DNA of 60,126 bases from Gammaproteobacteria bacterium. GTDB taxonomy: Bacteria > Pseudomonadota > Gammaproteobacteria > Pseudomonadales > Azotimanducaceae. Positions 42,376 to 52,004 of the stretch are shown in pieces. Each line of letters starts with the position of its first letter. Position 1 is the first letter of the stretch. A program made the translations under genes and the position numbers. The notes under the pieces were generated by a model, which was not told the DNA's origin, did no database searches, and saw only the letters and a program-made list of their open reading frames with translations. The stretch lies in the NCBI GenBank assembly GCA_028824555.1, contig JAPPDJ010000169.1, positions 1 to 60,126 of the forward strand. The letters run 5' to 3'.

Positions 42376-44031
42376 ATGGGTCACGATCTGGTAATTCGAG
42401 GCGGGACGCTGGTGGACGGCACGGGCAGCGCGCCCGTGCAGGCGGACGTGGCGATTGATGGCGACACCATCGTCGAAGTTGGCAAGGTGGACGGCAAGGG
42501 GCGCGAGGAAATCCGTGCCGATGGCCTTAACGTAGCACCGGGCTTTGTCGATCTGCACACGCATCTGGACGCGCAGATTGGCTGGGATCCGCAGGTTACG
42601 TCCGTGTCCTGGCACGGCGTCACCACGGCGCTGCTCGGCAACTGCGGCGTCACGTTCGCGCCCTGCAAGGCGTCGGACCGGGAGTTCCTCGCCGGCATGA
42701 TGGAAACGGTGGAGGACATTCCCAAGAACGCCATCCTGCACGGCCTGCCGTGGAACTGGGAGTCGTATGGCGGCTATCTCGACGCGCTGGAGGCGCTGGG
42801 GCCGTCCATCAACATCGCCGGGCTCGTCGGCCACTGTGCGGTGCGCTTCTATGTCATGGGCGAACGCGCCGTGGAAGAGCCGGCCACCGACGACGAAGTG
42901 CGGCAGATCGCCGAACTCGCCGGCCAGTCCGTGCGGGAAGGCGCGGTGGGCTTCTCGACCAACCGTCTGCCCGGTCACCGGCTGCCGGATGGTCGCTCGA
43001 TCCCCGGCACGTTCGCGCACCGCGACGAACTGCGCGCGGTGGCGAAGGAAGTCGGCGCTGCCGGCGGCATCATGCAGACGGTGTCGGACTTCCGCGACTT
43101 CGACGCCGAACTCGATCTCATCCGCGACGAGGCGCGCACCGCTCGTGGGGCGCTCTTCAGCACCGCGGCGGAGATTGGGGTTGAGCGCATGGACGAGCGT
43201 GTGAAAGCCATGCGGGCGGAAGGGCTGAACGTCACCTCCGTCACCGTGCCCCGCAGCGGCGGCGGCGTCGGCGGGCTCTCCACCAACAATTTCTTCCGCA
43301 CCGACGGCTGGAACGAGCTGCGCAAGCTCGATCTCGCCGGGCGGCTGAAGGCGATTCGCGATCCGGAAACCCGCCGTCGCCTCGTGGACGAGGTGAAGGC
43401 CCAGGGTGACGAAGCCGCCGAGGGCATGAAGCGCTGGTTCTACATGGGCGACCAGGCGCGGCCCTGCTACACGCAGAGCCTGGACCAGAGCCTCTACCAT
43501 CAGGCCAAGGCGCTCGGCGAGCACCCGGTGGAAACGTGGCTCCGCATCAGCGACCAGACGGACGGCAAGGCGCTGTTCCATCTGCGCGGCTTCAACGTCG
43601 ATCTCAAGGCACTCGAAGGGCTGATCCGCACCGAATGGGCCATGCCTGGCCTCGGCGATGCGGGCGCGCACGTGAGCCAGATGATCGATTCGGGGTGGTC
43701 CACCTTCATCCTGTCGCACTGGCACCGCGACTCCGGCGTCTATTCCATCGAGGAAGCGGTGCGCCGGATCAGCTCGGTGCCGGCCGGCGTGTTGGGGCTC
43801 AAGGACCGCGGCACCATCGAAGTCGGCAAGCGTGCGGACGTGAACGTGTTCGACATCTCCCGGCTGGAGGAGCGCATGCCGGAAATCGTGCATGACTTCC
43901 CCTTCGGGGCGCCGCGCTTCATTCAGCGGGCTGCCGGGTACAAGGCAACGGTGTGCAACGGCACAGTGGTGCTGCGGGACGACGAGCTCACGGGAGAGCG
44001 GGCCGGTCAGGTGCTGCGCAGCAGCGCGTAA
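42376..44031 (+). CDS. N-acyl-D-amino-acid deacylase-type amidohydrolase
   Basis: 551 aa, ATG 42376 with gggaggg about 5 bases upstream. The opening IRGGTLVDGTG and the metal motif H61-T-H63 in GFVDLHTHLD, followed by the GNCGVTFAP segment, are typical of D-aminoacylases. GDAGAHVSQMID (about 432-443) gives the catalytic Asp, and the C-terminal GKRADVNVFD returns to the beta-sandwich. Cytosolic, zinc-dependent; removes acyl groups from D-amino acids or acts on related amides/ureas. Length (usual 480-560) is normal. Confidence 0.93.
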   Translation: MGHDLVIRGGTLVDGTGSAPVQADVAIDGDTIVEVGKVDGKGREEIRADGLNVAPGFVDLHTHLDAQIGWDPQVTSVSWHGVTTALLGNCGVTFAPCKASDREFLAGMMETVEDIPKNAILHGLPWNWESYGGYLDALEALGPSINIAGLVGHCAVRFYVMGERAVEEPATDDEVRQIAELAGQSVREGAVGFSTNRLPGHRLPDGRSIPGTFAHRDELRAVAKEVGAAGGIMQTVSDFRDFDAELDLIRDEARTARGALFSTAAEIGVERMDERVKAMRAEGLNVTSVTVPRSGGGVGGLSTNNFFRTDGWNELRKLDLAGRLKAIRDPETRRRLVDEVKAQGDEAAEGMKRWFYMGDQARPCYTQSLDQSLYHQAKALGEHPVETWLRISDQTDGKALFHLRGFNVDLKALEGLIRTEWAMPGLGDAGAHVSQMIDSGWSTFILSHWHRDSGVYSIEEAVRRISSVPAGVLGLKDRGTIEVGKRADVNVFDISRLEERMPEIVHDFPFGAPRFIQRAAGYKATVCNGTVVLRDDELTGERAGQVLRSSA

Positions 44032-44045
44032 CGGAGGAACCGGAG

Positions 44046-44079
44046 AAACGGGCGGCGCTTGCGTCGCCCGTTTTTCTTT
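44046..44079 (+). terminator. Rho-independent terminator of the deacylase gene
   Basis: aaacgggcggcg (44046-44057), loop cttg, cgtcgcccgttt (44062-44073) with one G-T pair, running into a T-rich tail tttttctttg. Lies 15 bases after the stop codon. Confidence 0.9.
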
Positions 44080-44417
44080 GAAGGCCCTGTGCGTCTGCGC
44101 GCCCGTCAGGGCGCGCCGGGACGGGACAAGCCCGTCCCCTACGACGTGTCTCGCGCACAGTTGGGGCTGCACGATCTGCCATGGAGGGCGGGACGCCCTC
44201 CGTCCAACAGAGTCGCCGGGTCATCGGTATCTCGTAGGGTCTGGGAGACCTGCTTGTCCCGTCCCGTTCTGGGTTCGTCGGAGCGCCCAGCACGGGACGG
44301 GACAAGCCCGTCCCCTACGAAGAAGGCAGCGAAGGGTGATCGGGCTTCGTGATTTGTTCCATGGAAGTTGCCACCCGCCAAGGACGCCAGGCAACGGACG
44401 GCAACGTGTTGGAGGGG
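44080..44417. repeat. P2 and P1 palindromic repeats
   Basis: P2 units at about 44119-44143 and 44293-44321 enclose a P1 unit (ggagggcgggacgccctcc, 44181-44199) and a further inverted gtcccgtcccg half near 44257-44267. In the Pseudomonas arrangement a tRNA-Lys gene sits beyond queC; I see no cloverleaf here. Confidence 0.6.
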
Positions 44418-45131
44418 TTAACGGTTGGGGGGTTGGTATCTGGTGGGGTCTGGGAGTCCGGCTTCTGCGAAGCCGGCGCGGCGGAGGCGGCAGCTGTCGC
44501 AGCGGCCGCAGGCGGCGCCGGTGGGGCTCGGTTGGTAGCAGGAGATCGTGTCGGCGTAGTTGACGCCGAGGGCTGTGCCTCGGGTGATGATCTCTGCCTT
44601 GGTGAGGTGGATGAGCGGAGCTTCGATGTGGATTCGCTTGCCTTCCACGCCTTCCTTGGTGGCGACGTTGGCGAGGGCCTCGAAGCTCGCGACGAACTCC
44701 GGGCGGCAGTCGGGATAGCCGGAATAGTCCACGGCGTTGACGCCGATGAAGATGCGGCGGGCGCTGAGCGTCTCGGCCCAGGCGAGGGCGAGGGCCAGGA
44801 GCACCGTGTTGCGGGCCGGCACGTAGGTTACGGGGATGCCGTCCGTAGGCTCTTCCGGCACGGCGATGTCGGAGTCGGTCAGCGCCGAGCCGCCGAACGC
44901 GGCGAGATCGATGGGGACGATCCGGTGCGCCACGTCAGGCCAACGCCCCGCCACCCGGCGCGCGGCTTCGAGTTCCACGGCGTGGCGCTGGCCGTAGTCC
45001 ACCGACAGGGCATGGCAGGCGAAGCCCTGCTCCAAGGCCATGGCAAGCACCGTGGCCGAGTCGAGGCCGCCCGAGACCAGCACCACGGCGCGCGGCGCTT
45101 CGTCGCCGGCGGCGTCAACGACCGGGCACAT
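44418..45131 (-). CDS. queC: 7-cyano-7-deazaguanine (preQ0) synthase
   Basis: 237 aa from ATG 45131. ATP-dependent conversion of 7-carboxy-7-deazaguanine to preQ0, the third-to-last step before queuosine tRNA modification. PP-loop motif [12 protein letters not shown] (18-29); zinc cysteines in [20 protein letters not shown] (near residues 197-216). Standard length (about 230). Overlaps queE by 17 bases and is the last gene of the long minus-strand operon. Confidence 0.96.
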   Translation of the reverse strand: MCPVVDAAGDEAPRAVVLVSGGLDSATVLAMALEQGFACHALSVDYGQRHAVELEAARRVAGRWPDVAHRIVPIDLAAFGGSALTDSDIAVPEEPTDGIPVTYVPARNTVLLALALAWAETLSARRIFIGVNAVDYSGYPDCRPEFVASFEALANVATKEGVEGKRIHIEAPLIHLTKAEIITRGTALGVNYADTISCYQPSPTGAACGRCDSCRLRRAGFAEAGLPDPTRYQPPNR

Positions 45132-45777
45132 CGCCCCAGAGCAGCTTGTGGAGCTGAATCTGGAAGCGCACCTCCAGCCCGTCTTCGAGAATCCACCCCG
45201 CGAGCGTAGCGGCATCCATCTCCTCGGCGGAGGGCGAGAAGAGCACATCGTCGACGCGTGTCGCCAGCGCGTACTCCTCGCACTTCATGCGCGCCCACTC
45301 GTAGTCTTGGCGGTCGCAGATGACGAACTTCACTTGATCGTGCGAGCGTAGGTGCGCGATGTTGCCGTAGTCGTTGCGCGCCGACTCGGCCGAGCCCGGC
45401 GTCTTCAGGTCCACCACCCGCGACACCCGCTCGTCCACTTCGGCAATGTCGAGCGCGCCGCTGGTCTCGAGGGAGACGCTGAGCCCAAGGTCACACAGCC
45501 GCCGCAGCAGCTCCGTGCAGGCGGGCTGCGCGAGCGGCTCGCCGCCCGTGACGGTGACGTATTGCGCCCCCTCTTTCTGCACCCGGTTGACGATGGCGTC
45601 CAAGGACATGCTCTCGCCGCCGCTGAACGCATACGCCGTGTCGCAGTAGGTGCAGCGCAGGGGACAGCCGGTGAGGCGGACGAAGGTGGTGGGGCGGCCA
45701 ACGGTGTTGGCTTCTCCCTGCAACGACAGGAAGATCTCGGTGATGCGCAGTGCGGCCGTATCGTCCCGTTCGGTCAC
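45115..45777 (-). CDS. queE: 7-carboxy-7-deazaguanine synthase (radical SAM)
   Basis: 220 aa. The radical-SAM cluster motif is C38-x3-C42-x2-C45 ([12 protein letters not shown]). [20 protein letters not shown] precedes it and [11 protein letters not shown] is the SAM-binding GGE motif. It rearranges 6-carboxy-tetrahydropterin to 7-carboxy-7-deazaguanine. Starts inside the cpoB stop (ATGA). Confidence 0.96.
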   Translation of the reverse strand: MTERDDTAALRITEIFLSLQGEANTVGRPTTFVRLTGCPLRCTYCDTAYAFSGGESMSLDAIVNRVQKEGAQYVTVTGGEPLAQPACTELLRRLCDLGLSVSLETSGALDIAEVDERVSRVVDLKTPGSAESARNDYGNIAHLRSHDQVKFVICDRQDYEWARMKCEEYALATRVDDVLFSPSAEEMDAATLAGWILEDGLEVRFQIQLHKLLWGDVPGR

Positions 45778-46595
45778 CGGATTTCCGTGGCGTATGCCTC
45801 GGCGAGGCTAGACGCCGCGCTCCCCTGGTATTCCGCAATCAGGCGGTCGAGGTATGTGAGGGCCGTGCCGGTGTCGCCGAGCCGGTGGTACACAACGCCC
45901 AGCTTGTAGAGCGCGTCCGGCACCTTGGCATGCTCCGGATACAGCGTGATCACCTGCACGAAGGCTTGTCGCGCGAGTTCCAGCTCCTCCAACGCCAATT
46001 GCAGTTCGCCCACCCAGTACAGGGCGTTGGGCGTGTAGCGTCCGCCCGGGTAATCGGCGACGAGGGCATGGAACCGTGCGATGGCGAGTTGGTAGCCAGC
46101 AAGCTGTTCGGTCGTCGGCTGGCCTTGTGCCGTGGTGACGAGCTCGAAGGCGGCACGGTAGGCATCCTCTTCGGTCATCGGCTCGTTCGGGTCCGCCCCC
46201 GGCGTGGCCAGCCCCTCGTCCGATTCCGCCGAGACCGGCGCTGGCGGTGCCCGCAGGTCCGTCAGCCGGGAGTCGATCTCGATGTAGCGCTCGCGCTGTT
46301 CCTTGGCGAGGCGGTCCACCCGCCAGGTGAGTTCCTCCACCAGCCCCGTAAGGCCCCGAACTTCCTCCTCAAGGGACTGGATTCGATAGTAGAGCGCTGC
46401 CAGTCCGGCCCGTTCCTGTGCGTCTTCCACGCGTGGCCTCGGGGCCCGCGGATCGATGTCGCGGAACGTCGTGGCAGTGCCTTGGCGAGGCTGCACGGCC
46501 TCGCTGCGTTCCTCCACGGGAGCGGCGGCATCGGCAACCGCCGCAGCAACCAACAGGAAGCACGAGGCCAGAAGCGAAACCGGTGGGGTGTTCAT
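45774..46595 (-). CDS. cpoB: Tol-Pal coordination protein (CpoB/YbgF)
   Basis: 273 aa from ATG 46595, preceded by ggaagg. Signal peptide about 1-24. A coiled coil (about 62-100, YYRIQSLEEEVRGLTGLVEE) trimerises the protein. A proline-rich linker follows and then three TPR units (about 140-265), including YPGGRYTPNALYWVGELQL and YPEHAKVPDALYKLGVVY. Periplasmic; known to link Tol energy to septal peptidoglycan synthesis by PBP1b. Confidence 0.94.
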   Translation of the reverse strand: MNTPPVSLLASCFLLVAAAVADAAAPVEERSEAVQPRQGTATTFRDIDPRAPRPRVEDAQERAGLAALYYRIQSLEEEVRGLTGLVEELTWRVDRLAKEQRERYIEIDSRLTDLRAPPAPVSAESDEGLATPGADPNEPMTEEDAYRAAFELVTTAQGQPTTEQLAGYQLAIARFHALVADYPGGRYTPNALYWVGELQLALEELELARQAFVQVITLYPEHAKVPDALYKLGVVYHRLGDTGTALTYLDRLIAEYQGSAASSLAEAYATEIR

Positions 46596-46752
46596 GCAGG
46601 ACCTTCCACCCGTATGGACGGGACGAGACTGGCAAACCAAAGCGCGGCAGAAGACGGCGACCCCTCTGGCCGCCGTCGCCAACCCGCGCTGGCCGCATGG
46701 GCCAGCAGGCGCCGCGCCGCCTTCCCGGCGCGGCCTTCAAGCGGCGCAGCCT

Positions 46753-47283
46753 TTAGCGATAGATGAGTTCGGCCCGCCGGTTGCGTGACCAAGCGCTCTC
46801 GTCGTGGCCAGGATCCGCCGGCCGCTCTTCACCGTAGCTCACCGAGTCGACTTGCGATGCCCGAACGCCCGATGAGGTGAGGAAGCCCTCCACGGCGCCC
46901 GAACGTCGTTCCCCCAGCGCGAGGTTGTATTCCCGCGTGCCGCGCTCATCGCAATGTCCCTCGATGACGACGGAACGGTCCGGGAAGTCGCGCAGGAACT
47001 CGGCGTGCATTTGCAGCACGGCCAGATCCCGCTGCGACAGCGTCGCCTGGTCGAAATCGAAGTAGAACGTCCGCGACAGCGGATTGCCGCTCAGATCCAC
47101 AGGATTGCCCTCGGCATCCATGCGCTTAGGCGGCTCCTCCACGGGCGGCGGCGGCGTCGTCTCGACCACGGGTGGCGGATCGTCCGGTGGCTCTACCGGG
47201 TCCGGGTCGGACTTGCATCCCACCAGCACGAGCGTCGCTGCGACACCCGCCACGCCGAGTAGGCGGCCAATCTTGCGCGTCAT
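46753..47283 (-). CDS. pal: Peptidoglycan-associated lipoprotein
   Basis: 176 aa. Lipobox LVLVGC with acylated C23. A long proline-rich linker (about 28-52) leads to the OmpA-like domain: FYFDFDQATLSQ, then VVIEGHCDERGTREYNLALG ERRSGAV, the diaminopimelate-binding site. Anchored in the outer membrane, binds peptidoglycan and TolB/TolA. The linker is unusually proline-rich compared with E. coli Pal. Confidence 0.97.
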   Translation of the reverse strand: MTRKIGRLLGVAGVAATLVLVGCKSDPDPVEPPDDPPPVVETTPPPPVEEPPKRMDAEGNPVDLSGNPLSRTFYFDFDQATLSQRDLAVLQMHAEFLRDFPDRSVVIEGHCDERGTREYNLALGERRSGAVEGFLTSSGVRASQVDSVSYGEERPADPGHDESAWSRNRRAELIYR

Positions 47284-47324
47284 TTATTCCCTCCGAAGCT
47301 GCTCTGTTGCAGGCTACTCAAACG

Positions 47325-48755
47325 CTATTCGCTGCTAGAGACGACTCTCGTCGTGTCCAGAAACGGCGACCATGTGGGCTCGCGAACGTCTCCCGACGCA
47401 GAGCGTAATTGGTACGTCGCGCCGCCGTCAATTGATACCACCGCAAGAATGCCGCGCCCGCCGTCTTGTGTGGCGTAAATCAGCATGGCGCCGTTGGGCG
47501 CAACCGATGGGGATTCATCCAGTGAAGTGGCGGTCAGCACCCTTGGCAGGTCGTCGCGTTCGAGGTCTTTCCAGGCGATGTGATAGATGCCGTCGCGGCG
47601 ATGCACATAGATGAGGTGGCGCTGGTCCGGCAGCAGCCGCGCGCGGGCGTTGTAGTCGCCGTGGAAGGTGAGGCGCTCGACGAACAGGGTCGCAAGGTCC
47701 ACTTGGTAGATCTGCGGACGGCGGCCGCGGTCGGAGGTGAAGATCAGCGCGTCCCCGGTGGCGTTCCATGTGGGCTCGGTGTCGATGGCCCCGGGATGGC
47801 GAGTGACCCGGCGCAGCGCTCCGGTGGCGATGTCCTGGGTGTAGATTTCCGAGTTGCCGTCGCGTGACAGCGACATGGCGAGCGTGTTGCCGTCGGGGGA
47901 GAAGGCGGGTGCGCCGTTGATGCCCTCGAAGTTGGCGACGATGCGGCGCTCGTCGGTGCCGAGATCGTGCAAGACGATGCTCGACTTGCCGGTCTCGAAC
48001 GAGACATAGGCGATGCGCGTGCCGTCTGGTGACCAGCCGGGCGACATCACCGGTTCCGTGGACTCGAACACCGTCCGCGCCCGTTCGCCGTCGGAGTCCG
48101 CGAGCCGAAGCTGGTAGCGGGCATAGGTCGTGCCCGGGTTTTGCACCAAGACGTAGAGAATCCGGGTCGAGAAAGCGCCGCGCACACCGGTGATGGCGGC
48201 ATAGGCGTCGTCGGCAATGCGGTGCGCCACATCGCGCATGTGCACCGGCGAGGCAACCAATCGCCGCGACAGCAGCTCGCGGCCGGCGGTGACGTCATAG
48301 AGGTGCCAAGCGACGCCCAGATCGCCGTTCGATTCCAGGACCGCGCGACCGATGAGCAGGTAGTCCATGTCGACGATGCGCCAGTCGCGGAAGAAGACAT
48401 CCTCCGGCGTCGCTGGATACGACAGCATGTTTTCCCGCGCCAGGGTCGAGAACTGGCCGCTGCGCAGCAAGTCAAAGGCGATGATGTCCGCCATGCCGGA
48501 GGCCACGGGCGCCGTGCTCGCATCGAACGGCACGACCGCGATGCGGGCCGGGTTGTCGCGACCTTCGGAAATGACGATCTCGAGGTCTTCGGCTGCGGGG
48601 CTCGTGGCGGCGGCGAGGAGAGCCAGTGCGGACAGCGCCGCGAGGCAAACGCGGCGCGGCGCACACTTCGAGCCGGCAGCCGGCCGGACTTTGCCGCTCC
48701 CGCGGGAAAGTGCGCGGGCCGGCAGCCGTAGCTGCGAGCAAATGCGAGCAATCAC
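47325..48755 (-). CDS. tolB: Tol-Pal periplasmic protein TolB
   Basis: 476 aa from GTG 48755, overlapping tolA (GTGA). No nearer start exists in frame, so the n-region before the hydrophobic signal core (about 37-54) is unusually long (about 36 residues). The N-terminal domain (about 58-170) is followed by a six-bladed propeller with repeated YVSFETGKSSIVLHDL, SPDGNTLAMSLSRDGNSEIY and TSDRGRRPQIYQVDL units. TolB links Pal to colicin-type Tol motions in the periplasm. Confidence 0.96.
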   Translation of the reverse strand: MIARICSQLRLPARALSRGSGKVRPAAGSKCAPRRVCLAALSALALLAAATSPAAEDLEIVISEGRDNPARIAVVPFDASTAPVASGMADIIAFDLLRSGQFSTLARENMLSYPATPEDVFFRDWRIVDMDYLLIGRAVLESNGDLGVAWHLYDVTAGRELLSRRLVASPVHMRDVAHRIADDAYAAITGVRGAFSTRILYVLVQNPGTTYARYQLRLADSDGERARTVFESTEPVMSPGWSPDGTRIAYVSFETGKSSIVLHDLGTDERRIVANFEGINGAPAFSPDGNTLAMSLSRDGNSEIYTQDIATGALRRVTRHPGAIDTEPTWNATGDALIFTSDRGRRPQIYQVDLATLFVERLTFHGDYNARARLLPDQRHLIYVHRRDGIYHIAWKDLERDDLPRVLTATSLDESPSVAPNGAMLIYATQDGGRGILAVVSIDGGATYQLRSASGDVREPTWSPFLDTTRVVSSSE

Positions 48756-49471
48756 CTGAGCAGGTCCTCCGGCTTGAAGAGCAGGGTGAACTTACGGAAC
48801 CGGGCCTCGAACAGGGCGCGGTCGGTTGGCACCTCAAAGCGTCCCACCTTGCGCACGGCCGCCTCTGCGGAGCGGTCGAAGGGCGCATGGCCGCTCGATT
48901 CGGTGAGCGTCACCGCCAAGAGGTCGCCGGATGGCACCAACTCCACCAGCAGGCGGGCCTGCATGTCGTTGCGGGCGCTCTGCGGGCGCGACCATTGCTC
49001 CACCACGGCGCGGTGGATGGCGTAGATGTAGTCCATGGCCGCGTCTTCGATGGCCGAGTCGGCAAGCCCGGCAGCCTCCTCGCTCAATGCCGCGGCCAAG
49101 GAGCGCTCACTCAAGGCTTGCAGTCGTTCCGCCCGTTCCCGTTCTGCCTCAGCCCGCGCGCGCTCGGCCTCGGCCTTGGCGTCGGGCTCTGGCTTCGCTT
49201 GTGCCGGCTGTGGGCGTGGACGACGGGTTGGCTCCGGCGCTGGCCTTGGTGGTGCCACCGTGGGCTGGACGGGCTTTGGGCGGGCCTGGGGTTTGGGCGG
49301 CGACAGACTGAGGAGCCGTGCCTCAATCATGCTTGGCTTGATGGTCTCGCGCAGCGCTTGCTCAGGCGACATGCCGCCGGCGAGTGCGAACAGGGCCGCG
49401 GCGTGCACGACAAGGGCCAGCACCAAGGGCACCGCATAGTCCCGGGCTGCGTCCACGGCGGCGACGCTCAC
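48752..49471 (-). CDS. tolA: Tol-Pal membrane-spanning protein TolA
   Basis: 239 aa from GTG 49471, overlapping tolR (GTGA). An N-terminal membrane anchor (about 12-32) leads into a P/K-rich then A/E/R-rich helical stalk (about 50-130, RARAEAERERAERLQALSER). The C-terminal domain (about 150-239) contains MDYIYAIHRAVVEQWSRP and VELVPSGDLLAVTL. The stalk is shorter than in E. coli (whole protein 239 against about 420 aa). It connects TolQR energy to Pal/TolB across the periplasm. Confidence 0.94.
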   Translation of the reverse strand: MSVAAVDAARDYAVPLVLALVVHAAALFALAGGMSPEQALRETIKPSMIEARLLSLSPPKPQARPKPVQPTVAPPRPAPEPTRRPRPQPAQAKPEPDAKAEAERARAEAERERAERLQALSERSLAAALSEEAAGLADSAIEDAAMDYIYAIHRAVVEQWSRPQSARNDMQARLLVELVPSGDLLAVTLTESSGHAPFDRSAEAAVRKVGRFEVPTDRALFEARFRKFTLLFKPEDLLR

Positions 49472-49932
49472 GCGGCTTCTTCCTCCCGGTCGGCGCGAAC
49501 CTGGCGCAAGTCGGCCGGATCGGTGACGAGGCCCACGCTCGCGGCGCCAGCTTCTTGCAGGACGGTCATCACGTCGATCACATCGCCGTAGGGGAGGCCG
49601 GCATCGGCGCGGACATAGACGGGCACGTCTGGGCGGGCGCGGATGACTTTGCCGGCTTGTTCGGCGAGCGAAAAGATGGTGACGCGGCGGCCGGTGTCGG
49701 TTTCTCGTGTCATGCCGATGTTGAGGAAGATCTGGCCATCGCCGTTCATGCTGATGACGAGGGGGTCGTCGTCTTCGGTGGGCATCGGCTCGGCGTCGGC
49801 CTGCGGCAAGTCCACCTCCACGCCTTGCATCAGGATCGGGGCGGTGGCCATGAAGATCACGAGCAACACGAGCATCACGTCGATGTAGGGCACGACGTTG
49901 ATCTCGGACATGGGACGGCGCCGGGTAGCCAT
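49468..49932 (-). CDS. tolR: Tol-Pal proton-channel subunit TolR
   Basis: 154 aa. One helix at about 14-35 contains the functional Asp in VVPYIDVMLVLLVIFM. The periplasmic domain follows, with VYVRADAGLPYGDVIDVMTV. ExbD/TolR family. It works with TolQ as the proton-driven stator. In most Gammaproteobacteria tolR starts right after tolQ; here 360 bases of repeats separate them. Confidence 0.96.
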   Translation of the reverse strand: MATRRRPMSEINVVPYIDVMLVLLVIFMATAPILMQGVEVDLPQADAEPMPTEDDDPLVISMNGDGQIFLNIGMTRETDTGRRVTIFSLAEQAGKVIRARPDVPVYVRADAGLPYGDVIDVMTVLQEAGAASVGLVTDPADLRQVRADREEEAA

Positions 49933-50090
49933 CCGCTGCTAGTCCTGCAGGTCTCGGACGGGAGAGGGGTGTTGGAGTACGCAGACTTGGGTCGGCGGCC
50001 CCCCCTCCGAGAAAGGCGAGGACGCCTTTCTCGACTCCCCCGCGAGGGGGGAGTGACAAGAAGGGGCAAGCGGCGCTTCCGAAGGGACCG
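49933..50090. repeat. P3 palindrome upstream of tolR
   Basis: About 49998-50052 repeats the element at the left end of the window in inverted orientation: cctccgagaaaggcgaggac and gcctttctcgactcccccgc. It lies 66 bases upstream of the tolR start codon and must be transcribed through unless tolR has its own promoter. No promoter is obvious. Confidence 0.7.
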
Positions 50091-50320
50091 TCATGTCGAA
50101 TGCGCGGCTCGGTAAAGGCGCGCTCTGGCGAGCGCGTTGGCAGTTGCAGGGCAACTGCGGCAACTTGGTCGGTGGTGTTTGGCCACGTAACTCATGTGGA
50201 ATGCGCGGCTCGGTAAAGGCGCGCTCTGGCGAGCGCGTTGGCAGTTGCAGGGCAACTGCGGCAACTTGGTCGGTGGTGTTTGGCCACGTAACTCATGTGG
50301 AATGCGCGGCTCGGTAAAGG
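50091..50320. repeat. 101-bp tandem repeat containing the tolQ 3' end
   Basis: Two full units (50091-50191 and 50192-50292) and 28 bases of a third (50293-50320). The third part is the last codons and stop of tolQ (reading [10 protein letters not shown]-stop on the minus strand); the other units repeat those codons as non-coding copies. They differ at one base near 50096. Each unit also contains two hairpins: cgcgctc-tgg-cgagcgcg and gcagttgc-agg-gcaactgc. 101 is not a multiple of three, so the copies do not extend the reading frame. Confidence 0.85.
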
Positions 50321-50970
50321 ATGGATGCGAGTTCGTCCGCGAACGCCTCGTAGCGCTTGGTGAGCGTCTCCACGCGGGCGGCGAAGCGGTTGTAGCCGAT
50401 CACGGCCGGGATGGCGGCGAAGAGGCCCATCGCGGTGGCGACCAGCGCCTCGGAGATGCCGGGGGCCACCGAGGCGAGGGTCGCCTGGGTCATGTTGGCG
50501 AGGCTGCGGAACGAGTTCATGATGCCCCACACCGTGCCGAAGAGCCCCACATAGGGGCTGGTGGAGCCAACCGTGGCGAGGAACGGCAGGTGTCGCTCGA
50601 GGCGCGACTCCTCGCGTGCCACGGCGATGCGCATGGAGCGCTGCACACCTTGCATGGTTGCGTCCGGATCGGCGCTCGCCTGTTCGGAGAGGCGCTGGAA
50701 CTCGCGAAACCCGGCCACGAACACCGACTCGATGCCGGTGAGTGGGGTCTCCTCCTGGTCCAGCTCGGTGAAGAGGGTCCTTAAGTCGATGCCGCTCCAG
50801 AAGTGGTCCTCGAAATCGTCCATCTCCCGTTCGACGCGGTTCAGGGCAAACCAGCGCTGGAAGATCATGGCCCATGAGACCACCGACGCCAGCGCCAGCA
50901 GCGCCATGACGAATTGCACCAGCGGGCTGGCACCCAGCACCAGTTCGAGGATGGAGATCGGCTCGGTCAT
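50293..50970 (-). CDS. tolQ: Tol-Pal proton-channel subunit TolQ
   Basis: 225 aa. Three helices: about 17-36, 127-149 ([20 protein letters not shown], then VWGIMNSF) and 166-190 ([20 protein letters not shown]). MotA/TolQ/ExbB family, stator of the Tol energy machine. Its start overlaps ruvB (ATGA). The usual ybgC gene that precedes tolQ in E. coli and Pseudomonas is absent. Its last 9 codons are the source of the tandem duplication downstream. Confidence 0.97.
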   Translation of the reverse strand: MTEPISILELVLGASPLVQFVMALLALASVVSWAMIFQRWFALNRVEREMDDFEDHFWSGIDLRTLFTELDQEETPLTGIESVFVAGFREFQRLSEQASADPDATMQGVQRSMRIAVAREESRLERHLPFLATVGSTSPYVGLFGTVWGIMNSFRSLANMTQATLASVAPGISEALVATAMGLFAAIPAVIGYNRFAARVETLTKRYEAFADELASILYRAAHST

Positions 50971-52004
50971 TCGAGTTCCAGCTTGCCCTGCGGAACATCG
51001 CGGCCCGGCGCGATGCCAAGCAGGCGATAGGCGGCTTCCGTGGCCACCCGGCCACGCGGCGTGCGCATGATATAGCCTTCCTGCAACAGGTATGGTTCTA
51101 CGACATCTTCGAGCGTGTCGCGTTCCTCGCCGATGGACGCGGCAAGGGTTTCCACCCCCACCGGACCGCCGTCGAACTTGCCGGCAATGGTGGCAAGGAA
51201 GTTGCGGTCTATGGCGTCGAGGCCTTGATCATCCACTTGCAGCATGGTGAGGGCGGCGTCGGCCACGCTGGCAGTGACCTTGCCGTCGCCGCGCACTTCG
51301 GCATAGTCGCGCACGCGCCGCAGCAGGCGGTTGGCGATGCGTGGAGTGCCGCGCGAGCGCCGCGCCACCTCGTGAGCACCTTCGGCGTCTGTGGGCGAAC
51401 CCATCTTGGCAGCGGAGGCCGCGACGATGCGCGCGAGCTCCTCCACGGTGTAGAACGTGAGCCGCTGAACGATGCCGAAACGGGCATAGAGCGGGGGCGT
51501 GAGGAGCCCCGCCCGGGTCGTTGCGCCAACGAGCGTGAAGTTGGCGAGCGGCAGCTTCACCGAGCGCGCGGCTGGCCCTTCGCCGATCAGGATGTCGATG
51601 GTGCGGTCTTCCATGGCGGGATAGAGGATTTCCTCCACCACGGGCGAGAGCCGGTGAATCTCGTCCACGAACAGCACGTCGCCGTCCTGCAAGTGGGTGA
51701 GGATGGCGGCGAGGTCGCCGGCGCGCTCCAGCACGGGCCCCGAGGTGGCGCGAAGGTTCACCTCCATCTCGTTGGCGACGATGTGGGCGAGCGTGGTCTT
51801 GCCGAGGCCAGGGGGGCCGAAGATCAGCGTGTGGTCCAGCGCGTCGCCCCGGCGCCGTGCCGCCTCGATGAAGATCTCCATCTGGGTCTTGACCGCTTCC
51901 TGCCCCACGTAGTCGGCGAGGCGCGTTGGACGCAAGGCGCGATCGACCTCGCCGTCCTCGCTGCTGGCGGCCCCCGAGGTGATGCGGTCCGGTTCCAGGC
52001 TCAT
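50967..52004 (-). CDS. ruvB: Holliday junction branch-migration ATPase RuvB
   Basis: 345 aa. Walker A GPPGLGKT (63-70), Walker [11 protein letters not shown] (about 113-122), sensor/arginine-finger region [20 protein letters not shown] (about 157-176) and C-terminal winged helix ([16 protein letters not shown]). Hexameric motor acting with RuvA on Holliday junctions. Start overlaps the ruvA stop. Confidence 0.98.
   Translation of the reverse strand: MSLEPDRITSGAASSEDGEVDRALRPTRLADYVGQEAVKTQMEIFIEAARRRGDALDHTLIFGPPGLGKTTLAHIVANEMEVNLRATSGPVLERAGDLAAILTHLQDGDVLFVDEIHRLSPVVEEILYPAMEDRTIDILIGEGPAARSVKLPLANFTLVGATTRAGLLTPPLYARFGIVQRLTFYTVEELARIVAASAAKMGSPTDAEGAHEVARRSRGTPRIANRLLRRVRDYAEVRGDGKVTASVADAALTMLQVDDQGLDAIDRNFLATIAGKFDGGPVGVETLAASIGEERDTLEDVVEPYLLQEGYIMRTPRGRVATEAAYRLLGIAPGRDVPQGKLELE

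Noticed and set aside
44080-44417. tRNA-Lys gene expected beyond queC in Pseudomonas-like order
   Set aside because: No cloverleaf, T-loop or CCA-like end is recognisable; only P1 and P2 repeats.
50091-50320. CRISPR array
   Set aside because: The 101-base units are directly adjacent without unique spacers, and there are no cas genes.
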